DNA of 64,000 nt. Origin: Henricia sp. BOLD:AAB3569 (Eukaryota; Echinodermata; Asteroidea; Spinulosida; Echinasteridae). Below, piece after piece: positions 36,669 to 48,403 of this stretch. Location: the NCBI GenBank assembly GCA_037783545.1, contig JBBELK010001415.1, positions 62,001 to 126,000 of the forward strand. Direction: 5' to 3'. Below the pieces are notes generated by a model, which was not told the DNA's origin, did not search any database, and worked only from the letters and a program-made list of their open reading frames with translations. Numbering within the stretch: the stretch's first letter is position 1; each line of letters begins with the position of its first letter. The translations under genes and the position numbers were made by a program.

Positions 36669-39600
36669 ATGTTCCGACGAACTTCAAATTTTGCATGCTC
36701 CAAAGACTCTATATTGCGCACTTGTCCTAAAAAATTGACAGACTTTCGCCGGGAAATGGCAGAGAAATTTCAGAGTTTAGAAAAAAAAGGGGTTGGCGCT
36801 TCCTGGATGCTCCCGCAACCTGTGGCTGTCTGTACACACCTCTTTGGTGTACTCCTGACTCGTGCGCATGCTCAGTCCTTCGGACTGTCGTTGACACGGC
36901 CCAGTTTGGGACGGGATTTTGGTCAAAGTGTGGTCCAAACGTCGGCAAATTTGGAGGTCGAAAAATGTTCCGTCGAACTTCAAATTTTGCATGCTCTATA
37001 TTGCGCACTTGTCCTAACAAATTGACAGACTTTCGCCGGGAAATGGCAGACAAATTTCAGAGTTTAGAAAAAAAAGGGGTTGGCGCTTCCTGGATGCTCC
37101 CGCAACCTGTGGCTGTCTGTACACACCTCTTTGGTGTACTCCTGACTCGTGCGCATGCTCAGTCCTTCGGACTGTCGTTGACACGGCCCAGTTTGGGACG
37201 GGATTTTGGTCAAAGTGTGGTCCAAACGTCGGCAAATTTGGAGGTCGAAAAATGTTCCGACGAACTTCAAATTTTGCATGCTCCAAAGACTCTATATTGC
37301 GCACTTGTCCTAAAAAATTGACAGACTTTCGCCGGGAAATGGCAGAGAAATTTCAGAGTTTAGAAAAAAAAGGGGTTGGCGCTTCCTGGATGCTCCCGCA
37401 ACCTGTGGCTGTCTGTACACACCTCTTTGGTGTACTCCTGACTCGTGCGCATGCTCAGTCCTTCGGACTGTCGTTGACACGGCCCAGTTTGGGACGGGAT
37501 TTTGGTCAAAGTGTGGTCCAAACGTCGGCAAATTTGGAGGTCGAAAAATGTTCCGACGAACTTCAAATTTTGCATGCTCCAAAGACTCTATATTGCGCAC
37601 TTGTCCTAAAAAATTGACAGACTTTCGCCGGGAAATGGCAGAGAAATTTCAGAGTTTAGAAAAAAAAGGGGTTGGCGCTTCCTGGATGCTCCCGCAACCT
37701 GTGGCTGTCTGTACACACCTCTTTGGTGTACTCCTGACTCGTGCGCATGCTCAGTCCTTCGGACTGTTGTTGACACGGCCCAGTTTGGGACGGGATTTTG
37801 GTCAAAGTGTGGTCCAAACGTTGGCAAATTTGGAGGTCGAAAAATGTTCCGACGAACTTCAAATTTTGCATGCTCCAAAGACTCTATATTGCGCACTTGT
37901 CCTAAAAAATTGACAGACTTTCGCCGGGAAATGGCAGAGAAATTTCAGAGTTTAGAAAAAAAAGGGGTTGGCGCTTCCTGGATGCTCCCGCAACCTGTGG
38001 CTGTCTGTACACACCTCTTTGGTGTACTCCTGACTCGTGCGCATGCTCAGTCCTTCGGACTGTCGTTGGCACGGCCCAGTTTGGGACGGGATTTTGGTCA
38101 AAGTGTGGTCCAAACGTCGGCAAATTTGGAGGTCGAAAAATGTTCCGACGAACTTCAAATTTTGCATGCTCCAAAGACTCTATATTGCGCACTTGTCCTA
38201 AAAAATTGACAGACTTTCGCCGGGAAATGGCAGAGAAATTTCAGAGTTTAGAAAAAAAAGGGGTTGGCGCTTCCTGGATGCTCCCGCAACCTGTGGCTGT
38301 CTGTACACACCTCTTTGGTGTACTCCTGACTCGTGCGCATGCTCAGTCCTTCGGACTGTCGTTGACACGGCCCAGTTTGGGACGGGATTTTGGCAAAGTG
38401 TGGTCCAAACGTCGGCAAATTTGGAGGTCGAAAAATGTTCCGACGAACTTCAAATTTTGCATGCTCCAAAGACTCTATATTGCGCACTTGTCCTAAAAAA
38501 TTGACAGACTTTCGCCGGGAAATGGCAGAGAAATTTCAGAGTTTAGAAAAAAAAGGGGTTGGCGCTTCCTGGATGCTCCCGCAACCTGTGGCTGTCTGTA
38601 CACACCTCTTTGGTGTACTCCTGACTCGTGCGCATGCTCAGTCCTTCGGACTGTCATTGACACGGCCCAGTTTGGGACGGGATTTTGGTCAAAGTGTGGT
38701 CCAAACGTCGGCAAATTTGGAGGTCGAAAAATGTTCCGACGAACTTCAAATTTTGCATGCTCCAAAGACTCTATATTGCGCACTTGTCCTAAAAAATTGA
38801 CAGACTTTCGCCGGGAAATGGCAGAGAAATTTTAGAGTTTAGAAAAAAAAGGGGTTGGCGCTTCCTGGATGCTCCCGCAACCTGTGGCTGTCTGTACACA
38901 CCTCTTTGGTGTACTCCTGACTCGTGCGCATGCTCAGTCCTTCGGACTGTCGTTGACACGGCCCAGTTTGGGACGGGATTTTGGTCAAAGTGTGGTCCAA
39001 ACGTCGGCAAATTTGGAGGTCGAAAAATGTTCCGACGAACTTCAAATTTTGCATGCACCAAAGACTCTATATTGCGCACTTGTCCTAAAAAATTGACAGA
39101 CTTTCGCCGGGAAATGGCAGAGAAATGTCAGAGTTTAGAAAAAAAAGGGGTTGGCGCTTCCTGGATGCTCCCGCAACCTGTGGCTGTCTGTACACACCTC
39201 TTTGGTGTACTCCTGACTCGTGCGCATGCTCAGTCCTTCGGACTGTCGTTGGCACGGCCCAGTTTGGGACGGGATTTTGGTCAAAGTGTGGTCCAAACGT
39301 CGGCAAATTTGGAGGTCGAAAAATGTTCCGACGAACTTCAAATTTTGCATGCTCCAAAGACTCTATATTGCGCACTTGTCCTAAAAAATTGACAGACTTT
39401 CGCCGGGAAATGGCAGAGAAATTTCAGAGTTTAGAAAAAAAAGGGGTTGGCGCTTCCTGGATGCTCCCGCAACCTGTGGCTGTCTGTACACACCTCTTTG
39501 GTGTACTCCTGACTCGTGCGCATGCTCAGTCCTTCGGACTGTCGTTGACACGGCCCAGTTTGGGACGGGATTTTGGCAAAGTGTGGTCCAAACGTCGGCA

Positions 39601-42600
39601 AATTTGGAGGTCGAAAAATGTTCCGACGAACTTCAAATTTTGCATGCTCCAAAGACTCTATATTGCGCACTTGTCCTAAAAAATTGACAGACTTTCGCCG
39701 GGAAATGGCAGAGAAATTTCAGAGTTTAGAAAAAAAAGGGGTTGGCGCTTCCTGGATGCTCCCGCAACCTGTGGCTGTCTGTACACACCTCTTTGGTGTA
39801 CTCCTGACTCGTGCGCATGCTCAGTCCTTCGGACTGTCATTGACACGGCCCAGTTTGGGACGGGATTTTGGTCAAAGTGTGGTCCAAACGTCGGCAAATT
39901 TGGAGGTCGAAAAATGTTCCGACGAACTTCAAATTTTGCATGCTCCAAAGACTCTATATTGCGCACTTGTCCTAAAAAATTGACAGACTTTCGCCGGGAA
40001 ATGGCAGAGAAATTTTAGAGTTTAGAAAAAAAAGGGGTTGGCGCTTCCTGGATGCTCCCGCAACCTGTGGCTGTCTGTACACACCTCTTTGGTGTACTCC
40101 TGACTCGTGCGCATGCTCAGTCCTTCGGACTGTCGTTGACACGGCCCAGTTTGGGACGGGATTTTGGTCAAAGTGTGGTCCAAACGTCGGCAAATTTGGA
40201 GGTCGAAAAATGTTCCGACGAACTTCAAATTTTGCATGCACCAAAGACTCTATATTGCGCACTTGTCCTAAAAAATTGACAGACTTTCGCCGGGAAATGG
40301 CAGAGAAATGTCAGAGTTTAGAAAAAAAAGGGGTTGGCGCTTCCTGGATGCTCCCGCAACCTGTGGCTGTCTGTACACACCTCTTTGGTGTACTCCTCAC
40401 TCGTGCGCATGCTCAGTCCTTCGGACTGTCGTTGACACGGCCCAGTTTGGGACGGGATTTTGGTCAAAGTGTGGTCCAAACGTCGGCAAATTTGGAGGTC
40501 GAAAAATGTTCCGACGAACTTCAAATTTTGCATGCTCCAAAGACTCTATATTGCGCACTTGTCCTAAAAAATTGACAGACTTTCGCCGGGAAATGGCAGA
40601 TAAATTTCAGAGTTTAGAAAAAAAAGGGGTTGGCGCTTCCTGGATGCTCCCGCAACCTGCGGCTGTCTGTACACACCTATTTGGTGTACTCCTGACTCGT
40701 GCGCATGCTCAGTCCTTCGGACTGTCGTTGACACGGCCCAGTTTGGGACGGGATTTTGGTCAAAGTGTGGTCCAAACGTCGGCAAATTTGGAGGTCGAAA
40801 AATGTTCCGACGAACTTCAAATTTTGCATGCTCCAAAGACTCTATATTGCGCACTTGTCCTAAAAAATTGACAGACTTTCGCCGGGAAATGGCAGAGAAA
40901 TTTCAGAGTTTAGAAAAAAAGGGGTTGGGGCTTCCTGGATGCTCCCGCAACCTGTGGCTGTCTGTACACACCTATTTGGTGTACTCCTGACCCGTGCGCA
41001 TGCTCAGTCCTTCGGACTGTCGTTGACACGGCCCAGTTTGGGACGGGATTTTGGTCAAAGTGTGGTCCAAACGTCGGCAAATTTGGAGGTCGAAAAATGT
41101 TCCGACGAACTTCAAATTTTGCATGCTCCAAAGACTCTATATTGCGCACTTGTCCTAAAAAATTGACAGACTTTCGCCGGGAAATGGCAGAGAAATTTCA
41201 GAGTTTAGAAAAAAAGGGGTTGGCGCTTCCTGGATGCTTCCGCAACCTGTGGCTGTCTGTACACACCTCTTTGGTGTACTCCTGACTCGTGCGCATGCTC
41301 AGTCCTTCGGACTGTCGTTGACACGGCCCAGTTTGGGACGGGATTTTGGTCAAAGTGTGGTCCAAACGTCGGCAAATTTGGAGGTCGAAAAATGTTCCGT
41401 CGAACTTCAAATTTTGCATGCTCTATATTGCGCACTTGTCCTAACAAATTGACAGACTTTCGCCGGGAAATGGCAGACAAATTTCAGAGTTTAGAAAAAA
41501 AAGGGGTTGGCGCTTCCTGGATGCTCCCGCAACCTGTGGCTGTCTGTACACACCTCTTTGGTGTACTCCTGACTCGTGCGCATGCTCAGTCCTTCGGACT
41601 GTCGTTGACACGGCCCAGTTTGGGACGGGATTTTGGTCAAAGTGTGGTCCAAACGTCGGCAAATTTGGAGGTCGAAAAATGTTCCGACGAACTTCAAATT
41701 TTGCATGCTCCAAAGACTCTATATTGCGCACTTGTCCTAAAAAATTGACAGACTTTCGCCGGGAAATGGCAGAGAAATTTCAGAGTTTAGAAAAAAAAGG
41801 GGTTGGCGCTTCCTGGATGCTCCCGCAACCTGTGGCTGTCTGTACACACCTCTTTGGTGTACTCCTGACTTGTGCGCATGCTCAGTCCTTCGGACTGTCG
41901 TTGACACGGCCCAGTTTGGGACGGGATTTTGGTCAAAGTGTGGTCCAAACGTCGGCAAATTTGGAGGTCGAAAAATGTTCCGACGAACTTCAAATTTTGC
42001 ATGCTCCAAAGACTCTATATTGCGCACTTGTCCTAAAAAAATTGACAGACTTTCGCCGGGAAATGGCAGAGAAATTTCAGAGTTTAGAAAAAAAAGGGGT
42101 TGGCGCTTCCTGGATGCTCCCGCAACCTGTGGCTGTCTGTACACACCTCTTTGGTGTACTCCTGACTCGTGCGCATGCTCAGTCCTTCGGACTGTTGTTG
42201 ACACGGCCCAGTTTGGGACGGGATTTTGGTCAAAGTGTGGTCCAAACGTTGGCAAATTTGGAGGTCGAAAAATGTTCCGACGAACTTCAAATTTTGCATG
42301 CTCCAAAGACTCTATATTGCGCACTTGTCCTAAAAAATTGACAGACTTTCGCCGGGAAATGGCAGAGAAATTTCAGAGTTTAGAAAAAAAAGGGGTTGGC
42401 GCTTCCTGGATGCTCCCGCAACCTGTGGCTGTCTGTACACACCTCTTTGGTGTACTCCTGACTCGTGCGCATGCTCAGTCCTTCGGACTGTCGTTGGCAC
42501 GGCCCAGTTTGGGACGGGATTTTGGTCAAAGTGTGGTCCAAACGTCGGCAAATTTGGAGGTCGAAAAATGTTCCGACGAACTTCAAATTTTGCATGCTCC

Positions 42601-44690
42601 AAAGACTCTATATTGCGCACTTGTCCTAAAAAATTGACAGACTTTCGCCGGGAAATGGCAGAGAAATTTCAGAGTTTAGAAAAAAAAGGGGTTGGCGCTT
42701 CCTGGATGCTCCCGCAACCTGTGGCTGTCTGTACACACCTCTTTGGTGTACTCCTGACTCGTGCGCATGCTCAGTCCTTCGGACTGTCGTTGACACGGCC
42801 CAGTTTGGGACGGGATTTTGGCAAAGTGTGGTCCAAACGTCGGCAAATTTGGAGGTCGAAAAATGTTCCGACGAACTTCAAATTTTGCATGCTCCAAAGA
42901 CTCTATATTGCGCACTTGTCCTAAAAAATTGACAGACTTTCGCCGGGAAATGGCAGAGAAATTTCAGAGTTTAGAAAAAAAAGGGGTTGGCGCTTCCTGG
43001 ATGCTCCCGCAACCTGTGGCTGTCTGTACACACCTCTTTGGTGTACTCCTGACTCGTGCGCATGCTCAGTCCTTCGGACTGTCATTGACACGGCCCAGTT
43101 TGGGACGGGATTTTGGTCAAAGTGTGGTCCAAACGTCGGCAAATTTGGAGGTCGAAAAATGTTCCGACGAACTTCAAATTTTGCATGCTCCAAAGACTCT
43201 ATATTGCGCACTTGTCCTAAAAAATTGACAGACTTTCGCCGGGAAATGGCAGAGAAATTTTAGAGTTTAGAAAAAAAAGGGGTTGGCGCTTCCTGGATGC
43301 TCCCGCAACCTGTGGCTGTCTGTACACACCTCTTTGGTGTACTCCTGACTCGTGCGCATGCTCAGTCCTTCGGACTGTCGTTGACACGGCCCAGTTTGGG
43401 ACGGGATTTTGGTCAAAGTGTGGTCCAAACGTCGGCAAATTTGGAGGTCGAAAAATGTTCCGACGAACTTCAAATTTTGCATGCACCAAAGACTCTATAT
43501 TGCGCACTTGTCCTAAAAAATTGACAGACTTTCGCCGGGAAATGGCAGAGAAATGTCAGAGTTTAGAAAAAAAAGGGGTTGGCGCTTCCTGGATGCTCCC
43601 GCAACCTGTGGCTGTCTGTACACACCTCTTTGGTGTACTCCTGACTCGTGCGCATGCTCAGTCCTTCGGACTGTCGTTGGCACGGCCCAGTTTGGGACGG
43701 GATTTTGGTCAAAGTGTGGTCCAAACGTCGGCAAATTTGGAGGTCGAAAAATGTTCCGACGAACTTCAAATTTTGCATGCTCCAAAGACTCTATATTGCG
43801 CACTTGTCCTAAAAAATTGACAGACTTTCGCCGGGAAATGGCAGAGAAATTTCAGAGTTAAGAAAAAAAAGGGGTTGGCGCTTCCTGGATGCTCCCGCAA
43901 CCTGTGGCTGTCTGTACACACCTCTTTGGTGTACTCCTGACTCGTGCGCATGCTCAGTCCTTCGGACTGTCGTTGACACGGCCCAGTTTGGGACGGGATT
44001 TTGGCAAAGTGTGGTCCAAACGTCGGCAAATTTGGAGGTCGAAAAATGTTCCGACGAACTTCAAATTTTGCATGCTCCAAAGACTCTATATTGCGCACTT
44101 GTCCTAAAAAATTGACAGACTTTCGCCGGGAAATGGCAGAGAAATTTCAGAGTTTAGAAAAAAAAGGGGTTGGCGCTTCCTGGATGCTCCCGCAACCTGT
44201 GGCTGTCTGTACACACCTCTTTGGTGTACTCCTGACTCGTGCGCATGCTCAGTCCTTCGGACTGTCATTGACACGGCCCAGTTTGGGACGGGATTTTGGT
44301 CAAAGTGTGGTCCAAACGTCGGCAAATTTGGAGGTCGAAAAATGTTCCGACGAACTTCAAATTTTGCATGCTCCAAAGACTCTATATTGCGCACTTGTCC
44401 TAAAAAATTGACAGACTTTCGCCGGGAAATGGCAGAGAAATTTTAGAGTTTAGAAAAAAAAGGGGTTGGCGCTTCCTGGATGCTCCCGCAACCTGTGGCT
44501 GTCTGTACACACCTCTTTGGTGTACTCCTGACTCGTGCGCATGCTCAGTCCTTCGGACTGTCGTTGACACGGCCCAGTTTGGGACGGGATTTTGGTCAAA
44601 GTGTGGTCCAAACGTCGGCAAATTTGGAGGTCGAAAAATGTTCCGACGAACTTCAAATTTTGCATGCACCAAAGACTCTATATTGCGCAC
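36669..44690 (+). repeat. Nested higher-order repeat: ~15-monomer duplication with 4-monomer units
   Basis: A block of about 36.7-40.2 kb recurs at about 41.1-44.7 kb with an offset of 4427-4428 bp. The one-base step comes from an extra A in CTAAAAAAATTGAC near 42036. Inside each copy a four-monomer unit of 1183 bp is itself repeated: GTTGGCACGG at 38066 and 39249 and again at 42494 and 43677; TTTTGGCAAAG at 38391 and 39574 and at 42819 and 44002; GTCATTGAC at 38653 and 39836 and at 43081 and 44264; AATTTTAGAG at 38829 and 40012; GAAATGTCAG at 39123 and 40306. So a duplication within a duplication is visible. Confidence 0.87.
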
Positions 44691-47600
44691 TTGTCCTAAA
44701 AAATTGACAGACTTTCGCCGGGAAATGGCAGAGAAATTTCAGAGTTTAGAAAAAAAGGGGTTGGCGCTTCCTGGATGCTTCCGCAACCTGTGGCTGTCTG
44801 TACACACCTCTTTGGTGTACTCCTGACTCGTGCGCATGCTCAGTCCTTCGGACTGTCGTTGACACGGCCCAGTTTGGGACGGGATTTTGGTCAAAGTGTG
44901 GTCCAAACGTCGGCAAATTTGGAGGTCGAAAAATGTTCCGTCGAACTTCAAATTTTGCATGCTCTATATTGCGCACTTGTCCTAACAAATTGACAGACTT
45001 TCGCCGGGAAATGGCAGACAAATTTCAGAGTTTAGAAAAAAAGGGGTTGGCGCTTCCTGGATGCTCCCGCAACCTGTGGCTGTCTGTACACACCTCTTTG
45101 GTGTACTCCTGACTCGTGCGCATGCTCAGTCCTTCGGACTGTCGTTGACACGGCCCAGTTTGGGACTGGATTTTGGTCAAAGTGTGGTCCAAACGTCGGC
45201 AAATTTGGAGGTCGAAAAATGTTCCGACGAACTTCAAATTTTGCATGCTCCAAAGACTCTATATTGCGCACTTGTCCTAAAAAATTGACAGACTTTCGCC
45301 GGGAAATGGCAGAGAAATTTCAGAGTTTAGAAAAAAAAGGGGTTGGCGCTTCCTGGATGCTCCCGCAACCTGTGGCTGTCTGTACACACCTCTTTGGTGT
45401 ACTCCTGACTCGTGCGCATGCTCAGTCCTTCGGACTGTCGTTGACACGGCCCAGTTTGGGACGGGATTTTGGTCAAAGTGTGGTCCAAACGTCGGCAAAT
45501 TTGGAGGTCGAAAAATGTTCCGACGAACTTCAAATTTTGCATGCTCCAAAGACTCTATATTGCGCACTTGTCCTAAAAAATTGACAGACTTTCGCCGGGA
45601 AATGGCAGAGAAATTTCAGAGTTTAGAAAAAAAGGGGTTGGCGCTTCCTGGATGCTTCCGCAACCTGTGGCTGTCTGTACACACCTCTTTGGTGTACTCC
45701 TGACTCGTGCGCATGCTCAGTCCTTCGGACTGTTGTTGACACGGCCCAGTTTGGGACGGGATTTTGGTCAAAGTGTGGTCCAAACGTCGGCAAATTTGGA
45801 GGTCGAAAAATGTTCCGACGAACTTCAAATTTTGCATGCACCAAAGACTCTATATTGCGCACTTGTCCTAAAAAATTGACAGACTTTCGCCGGGAAATGG
45901 CAGAGAAATTTCAGAGTTTAGAAAAAAAAGGGGTTGGCGCTTCCTGGATGCTCCCGCAACCTGTGGCTGTCTGTACACACCTCTTTGGTGTACTCCTCAC
46001 TCGTGCGCATGCTCAGTCCTTCGGACTGTCGTTGACACGGCCCAGTTTGGGACGGGATTTTGGTCAAAGTGTGGTCCAAACGTCGGCAAATTTGGAGGTC
46101 GAAAAATGTTCCGACGAACTTCAAATTTTGCATGCTCCAAAGACTCTATATTGCGCACTTGTCCTAAAAAATTTACAGACTTTCGCCGGGAAATGGCAGA
46201 TAAATTTCAGAGTTTAGAAAAAAAAGGGGTTGGCACTTCCTGGATGCTCCCGCAACCTGTGGCTGTCTGTACACACCTATTTGGTGTACTCCTGACTCGT
46301 GCGCATGCTCAGTCCTTCGGACTGTCGTTGACACGGCCCAGTTTGGGACGGGATTTTGGTCAAAGTGTGGTCCAAACGTCGGCAAATTTGGAGGTCGAAA
46401 AATGTTCCGACGAACTTCAAATTTTGCATGCTCCAAAGACTCTATATTGCGCACTTGTCCTAAAAAATTGACAGACTTTCGCCGGGAAATGGCAGAGAAA
46501 TTTCAGAGTTTAGAAAAAAAGGGGTTGGGGCTTCCTGGATGCTCCCGCAACCTGTGGCTGTCTGTACACACCTATTTGGTGTACTCCTGACCCGTGCGCA
46601 TGCTCAGTCCTTCGGACTGTCGTTGACACGGCCCAGTTTGGGACGGGATTTTGGTCAAAGTGTGGTCCAAACGTCGGCAAATTTGGAGGTCGAAAAATGT
46701 TCCGACGAACTTCAAATTTTGCATGCTCCAAAGACTCTATATTGCGCACTTGTCCTAAAAAATTGACAGACTTTCGCTGGGAAATGGCAGAGAAATTTCA
46801 GAGTTTAGAAAAAAAAGGGGTTGGCGCTTCCTGGATGCTCCCGCAACCTGTGGCTGTCTGTACACACCTTTTTGGTGTACTCCTGACTCGTGCGCATGCT
46901 CAGTCCTTCGGACTGTCGTTGACACGGCCCAGTTTGGGACGGGATTTTGGTCAAAGTGTGGTCCAAACGTCGGCAAATTTGGAGGTTGAAAAATGTTCCG
47001 ACGAACTTCAAATTTTGCATGCTCCAAAGACTCTATATTGCGCACTTGTCCTAAAAAATTGACAGACTTTCGCCGGGAAATGGCAGAGAAATTTCAGAGT
47101 TTAGAAAAAAAGGGGTTGGGGCTTCCTGGATGCTCCCGCAACCTGTGGCTGTCTGTACACACCTATTTGGTGTACTCCTGACCCGTGCGCATGCTCAGTC
47201 CTTCGGACTGTCGTTGACACGGCCCAGTTTGGGACGGGATTTTGGTCAAAGTGTGGTCCAAACGTCGGCAAATTTGGAGGTCGAAAAATGTTCCGACGAA
47301 CTTCAAATTTTGCATGCTCCAAAGACTCTATATTGCGCACTTGTCCTAAAAAATTGACAGACTTTCGCCGGGAAATGGCAGAGAAATTTCAGAGTTTAGA
47401 AAAAAAGGGGTTGGCGCTTCCTGGATGCTCCCGCAACCTGTGGCTGTCTGTACACACCTCTTTGGTGTACTCCTGACTCGTGCGCATGCTCAGTCCTTCG
47501 GACTGTCGTTGACACGGCCCAGTTTGGGACGGGATTTTGGTCAAAGTGTGGTCCAAACGTCGGCAAATTTGGAGGTTGAAAAATGTTCCGACGAACTTCA

Positions 47601-47825
47601 AATTTTGCATGCTCCAAAGACTCTATATTGCGCACTTGTCCTAAAAAATTGACAGACTTTCGCCGGGAAATGGCAGAGAAATTTCAGAGTTTAGAAAAAA
47701 AGGGGTTGGGGCTTCCTGGATGCTCCCGCAACCTGTGGCTGTCTGTACACATCTCTTTGGTGTACTCCTGACTCGTGCGCATGCTCAGTCCTTCGGACTG
47801 TCGTTGACACGGCCCAGTTTGGGAC

Positions 47826-47836
47826 GGGATTTTGGT
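47826..47836 (+). repeat. Left 11-bp target duplication of the 556-bp insertion
   Basis: GGGATTTTGGT, the last satellite bases before the foreign sequence, recur at 48393-48403, where the satellite resumes in phase. Confidence 0.8.
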
Positions 47837-48106
47837 AGTTTGGAGGAGTTTTTCGCGGAATCCCGTGATGTCCTGGAACGTTGCTCAATGATGGAGTGAC
47901 CAGTACGTACGTCGCGGGGAACGCCGATACAATTTTGGAACACGATTGGATCCGAGTCTGCGGTCTTGATTCTTCCAGACCTGGACTGGTGACGATTGTG
48001 GTTTTATGAGGATGTACCTGTGGTGCTTCTCGAAGGATATGACCTGATACTCGGACACGATCGACCAACATTGGTGATGATTGTGATGGAGAATACTCGC
48101 CGGATA

Positions 48107-48312
48107 ATGACCTGGATTGGCAACGACAACGAATGAGGAAATTTGGTGGATAAATGACCTGGACTGGCAACGACAACGAATGAGGAAATTTGGCAATAAT
48201 GGCGAACAATTGGTGGATAAATGACCTCGACTGGCAACGACTACGAATGAGGGAATTTGGCAATAACGGCGAACGCTTAGTGGATAAATGACCTGGACTG
48301 GCAACGACAACG
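48107..48312 (+). repeat. 67-bp minisatellite inside the insertion
   Basis: Units start with ATGACCT at 48107 (47 bp), 48154 (67 bp), 48221 (67 bp) and 48288 (partial). The core is ATGACCTGGACTGGCAACGA. The first unit lacks a 20-bp block (from CAATAATGG to CAATTGG) that is present in the second. Units two and three differ at scattered positions. More degenerate relatives lie upstream at about 47978 (GACCTGGACTGGTGACG) and 48039 (ATGACCTGATACTCGG). Confidence 0.9.
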
Positions 48313-48357
48313 GCTGAAGCACTGGTTCTATCGGTAACAACGTTGGACTGGTTAGCG

Positions 48358-48381
48358 TGTTTTATTCGGACGAATAAAACA
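48358..48381 (+). terminator. Perfect 11-bp stem-loop at the 3' end of the insertion
   Basis: TGTTTTATTCG (48358-48368) and CGAATAAAACA (48371-48381) are exact inverted repeats with a 2-base spacer GA, leaving a small loop once strained closing pairs open. The right arm contains AATAAA. It sits 11 bp before the end of the insertion. I label it a 3'-end structure by position only. It is not the histone stem-loop and lies in a eukaryotic context, so it is not a Rho-independent terminator. Confidence 0.6.
48373..48378 (+). promoter_or_regulatory. Polyadenylation signal AATAAA
   Basis: The canonical hexamer lies 9 nt upstream of the terminal A run (48388-48392). The spacing is near the short end of the usual range. 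Confidence 0.55.
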
Positions 48382-48392
48382 TTTTAGAAAAA

Positions 48393-48403
48393 GGGATTTT
48401 GGT
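48393..48403 (+). repeat. Right 11-bp target duplication of the 556-bp insertion
   Basis: GGGATTTTGGT repeats the left flank and continues as CAAAGTGTGG of the satellite. Confidence 0.8.

Larger units (their letters stand above)
18922..47836 (+). repeat. 296-bp satellite array, segment 2 (zones 1 to 3)
   Basis: About 98 monomers, uninterrupted and on one strand. GTGCATGC of zone 1 is last seen near 19857. From about 19.9 to 28 kb, zone 2 markers appear: CGGAAAATTTGG, CTTTGTTGTAC, GTACAAACCTC with GTTAACACGG, GCAGATACATT and a 9-bp deletion. From about 28 kb, zone 3 markers take over: GCACCAAAG, CCTATTTGG, CTCCTCACTCG and later GGGTTGGGGCTT and GCTTCCGCAACC. No gene is supported. The segment stops at GGGATTTTGGT, the target of the 556-bp insertion. 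Confidence 0.98.
47837..48392 (+). mobile_element. 556-bp non-satellite insertion, probable truncated retrocopy or LINE 3' end
   Basis: The only long stretch unrelated to the satellite or the SINE. It is flanked by an 11-bp direct repeat, GGGATTTTGGT, and ends in AGAAAAA. AATAAA at 48373-48378 lies 9 nt before the terminal A run, which fits a polyadenylated transcript inserted by reverse transcription on the plus strand. It contains a 67-bp minisatellite (48107-48312), preceded by looser copies near 47978 and 48039. Short open frames exist on both strands (a 151-codon one on the minus strand covers most of it), but they run through the minisatellite, whose period is not a multiple of three, and match nothing I recognise. 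A non-autonomous element or a duplicated genomic fragment joined by end repair remains possible. Its first bases share TTTGGAGG with the satellite. Confidence 0.65.

Noticed and set aside
41679..42637. Overlapping 220- to 255-codon open frames on plus and a 195-codon frame on minus
   Set aside because: They arise where an extra A (CTAAAAAAATTGAC near 42036) restores phase between two monomers. The same sequence is open on both strands and varies freely in neighbouring copies.
47691..48340. 190- and 151-codon minus-strand open frames across the 556-bp insertion
   Set aside because: They run through a minisatellite with a 67-bp period, so the same DNA is read in different frames in successive units, and one continues into satellite. 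The poly(A) signal and A tail put the likely transcript on the other strand.
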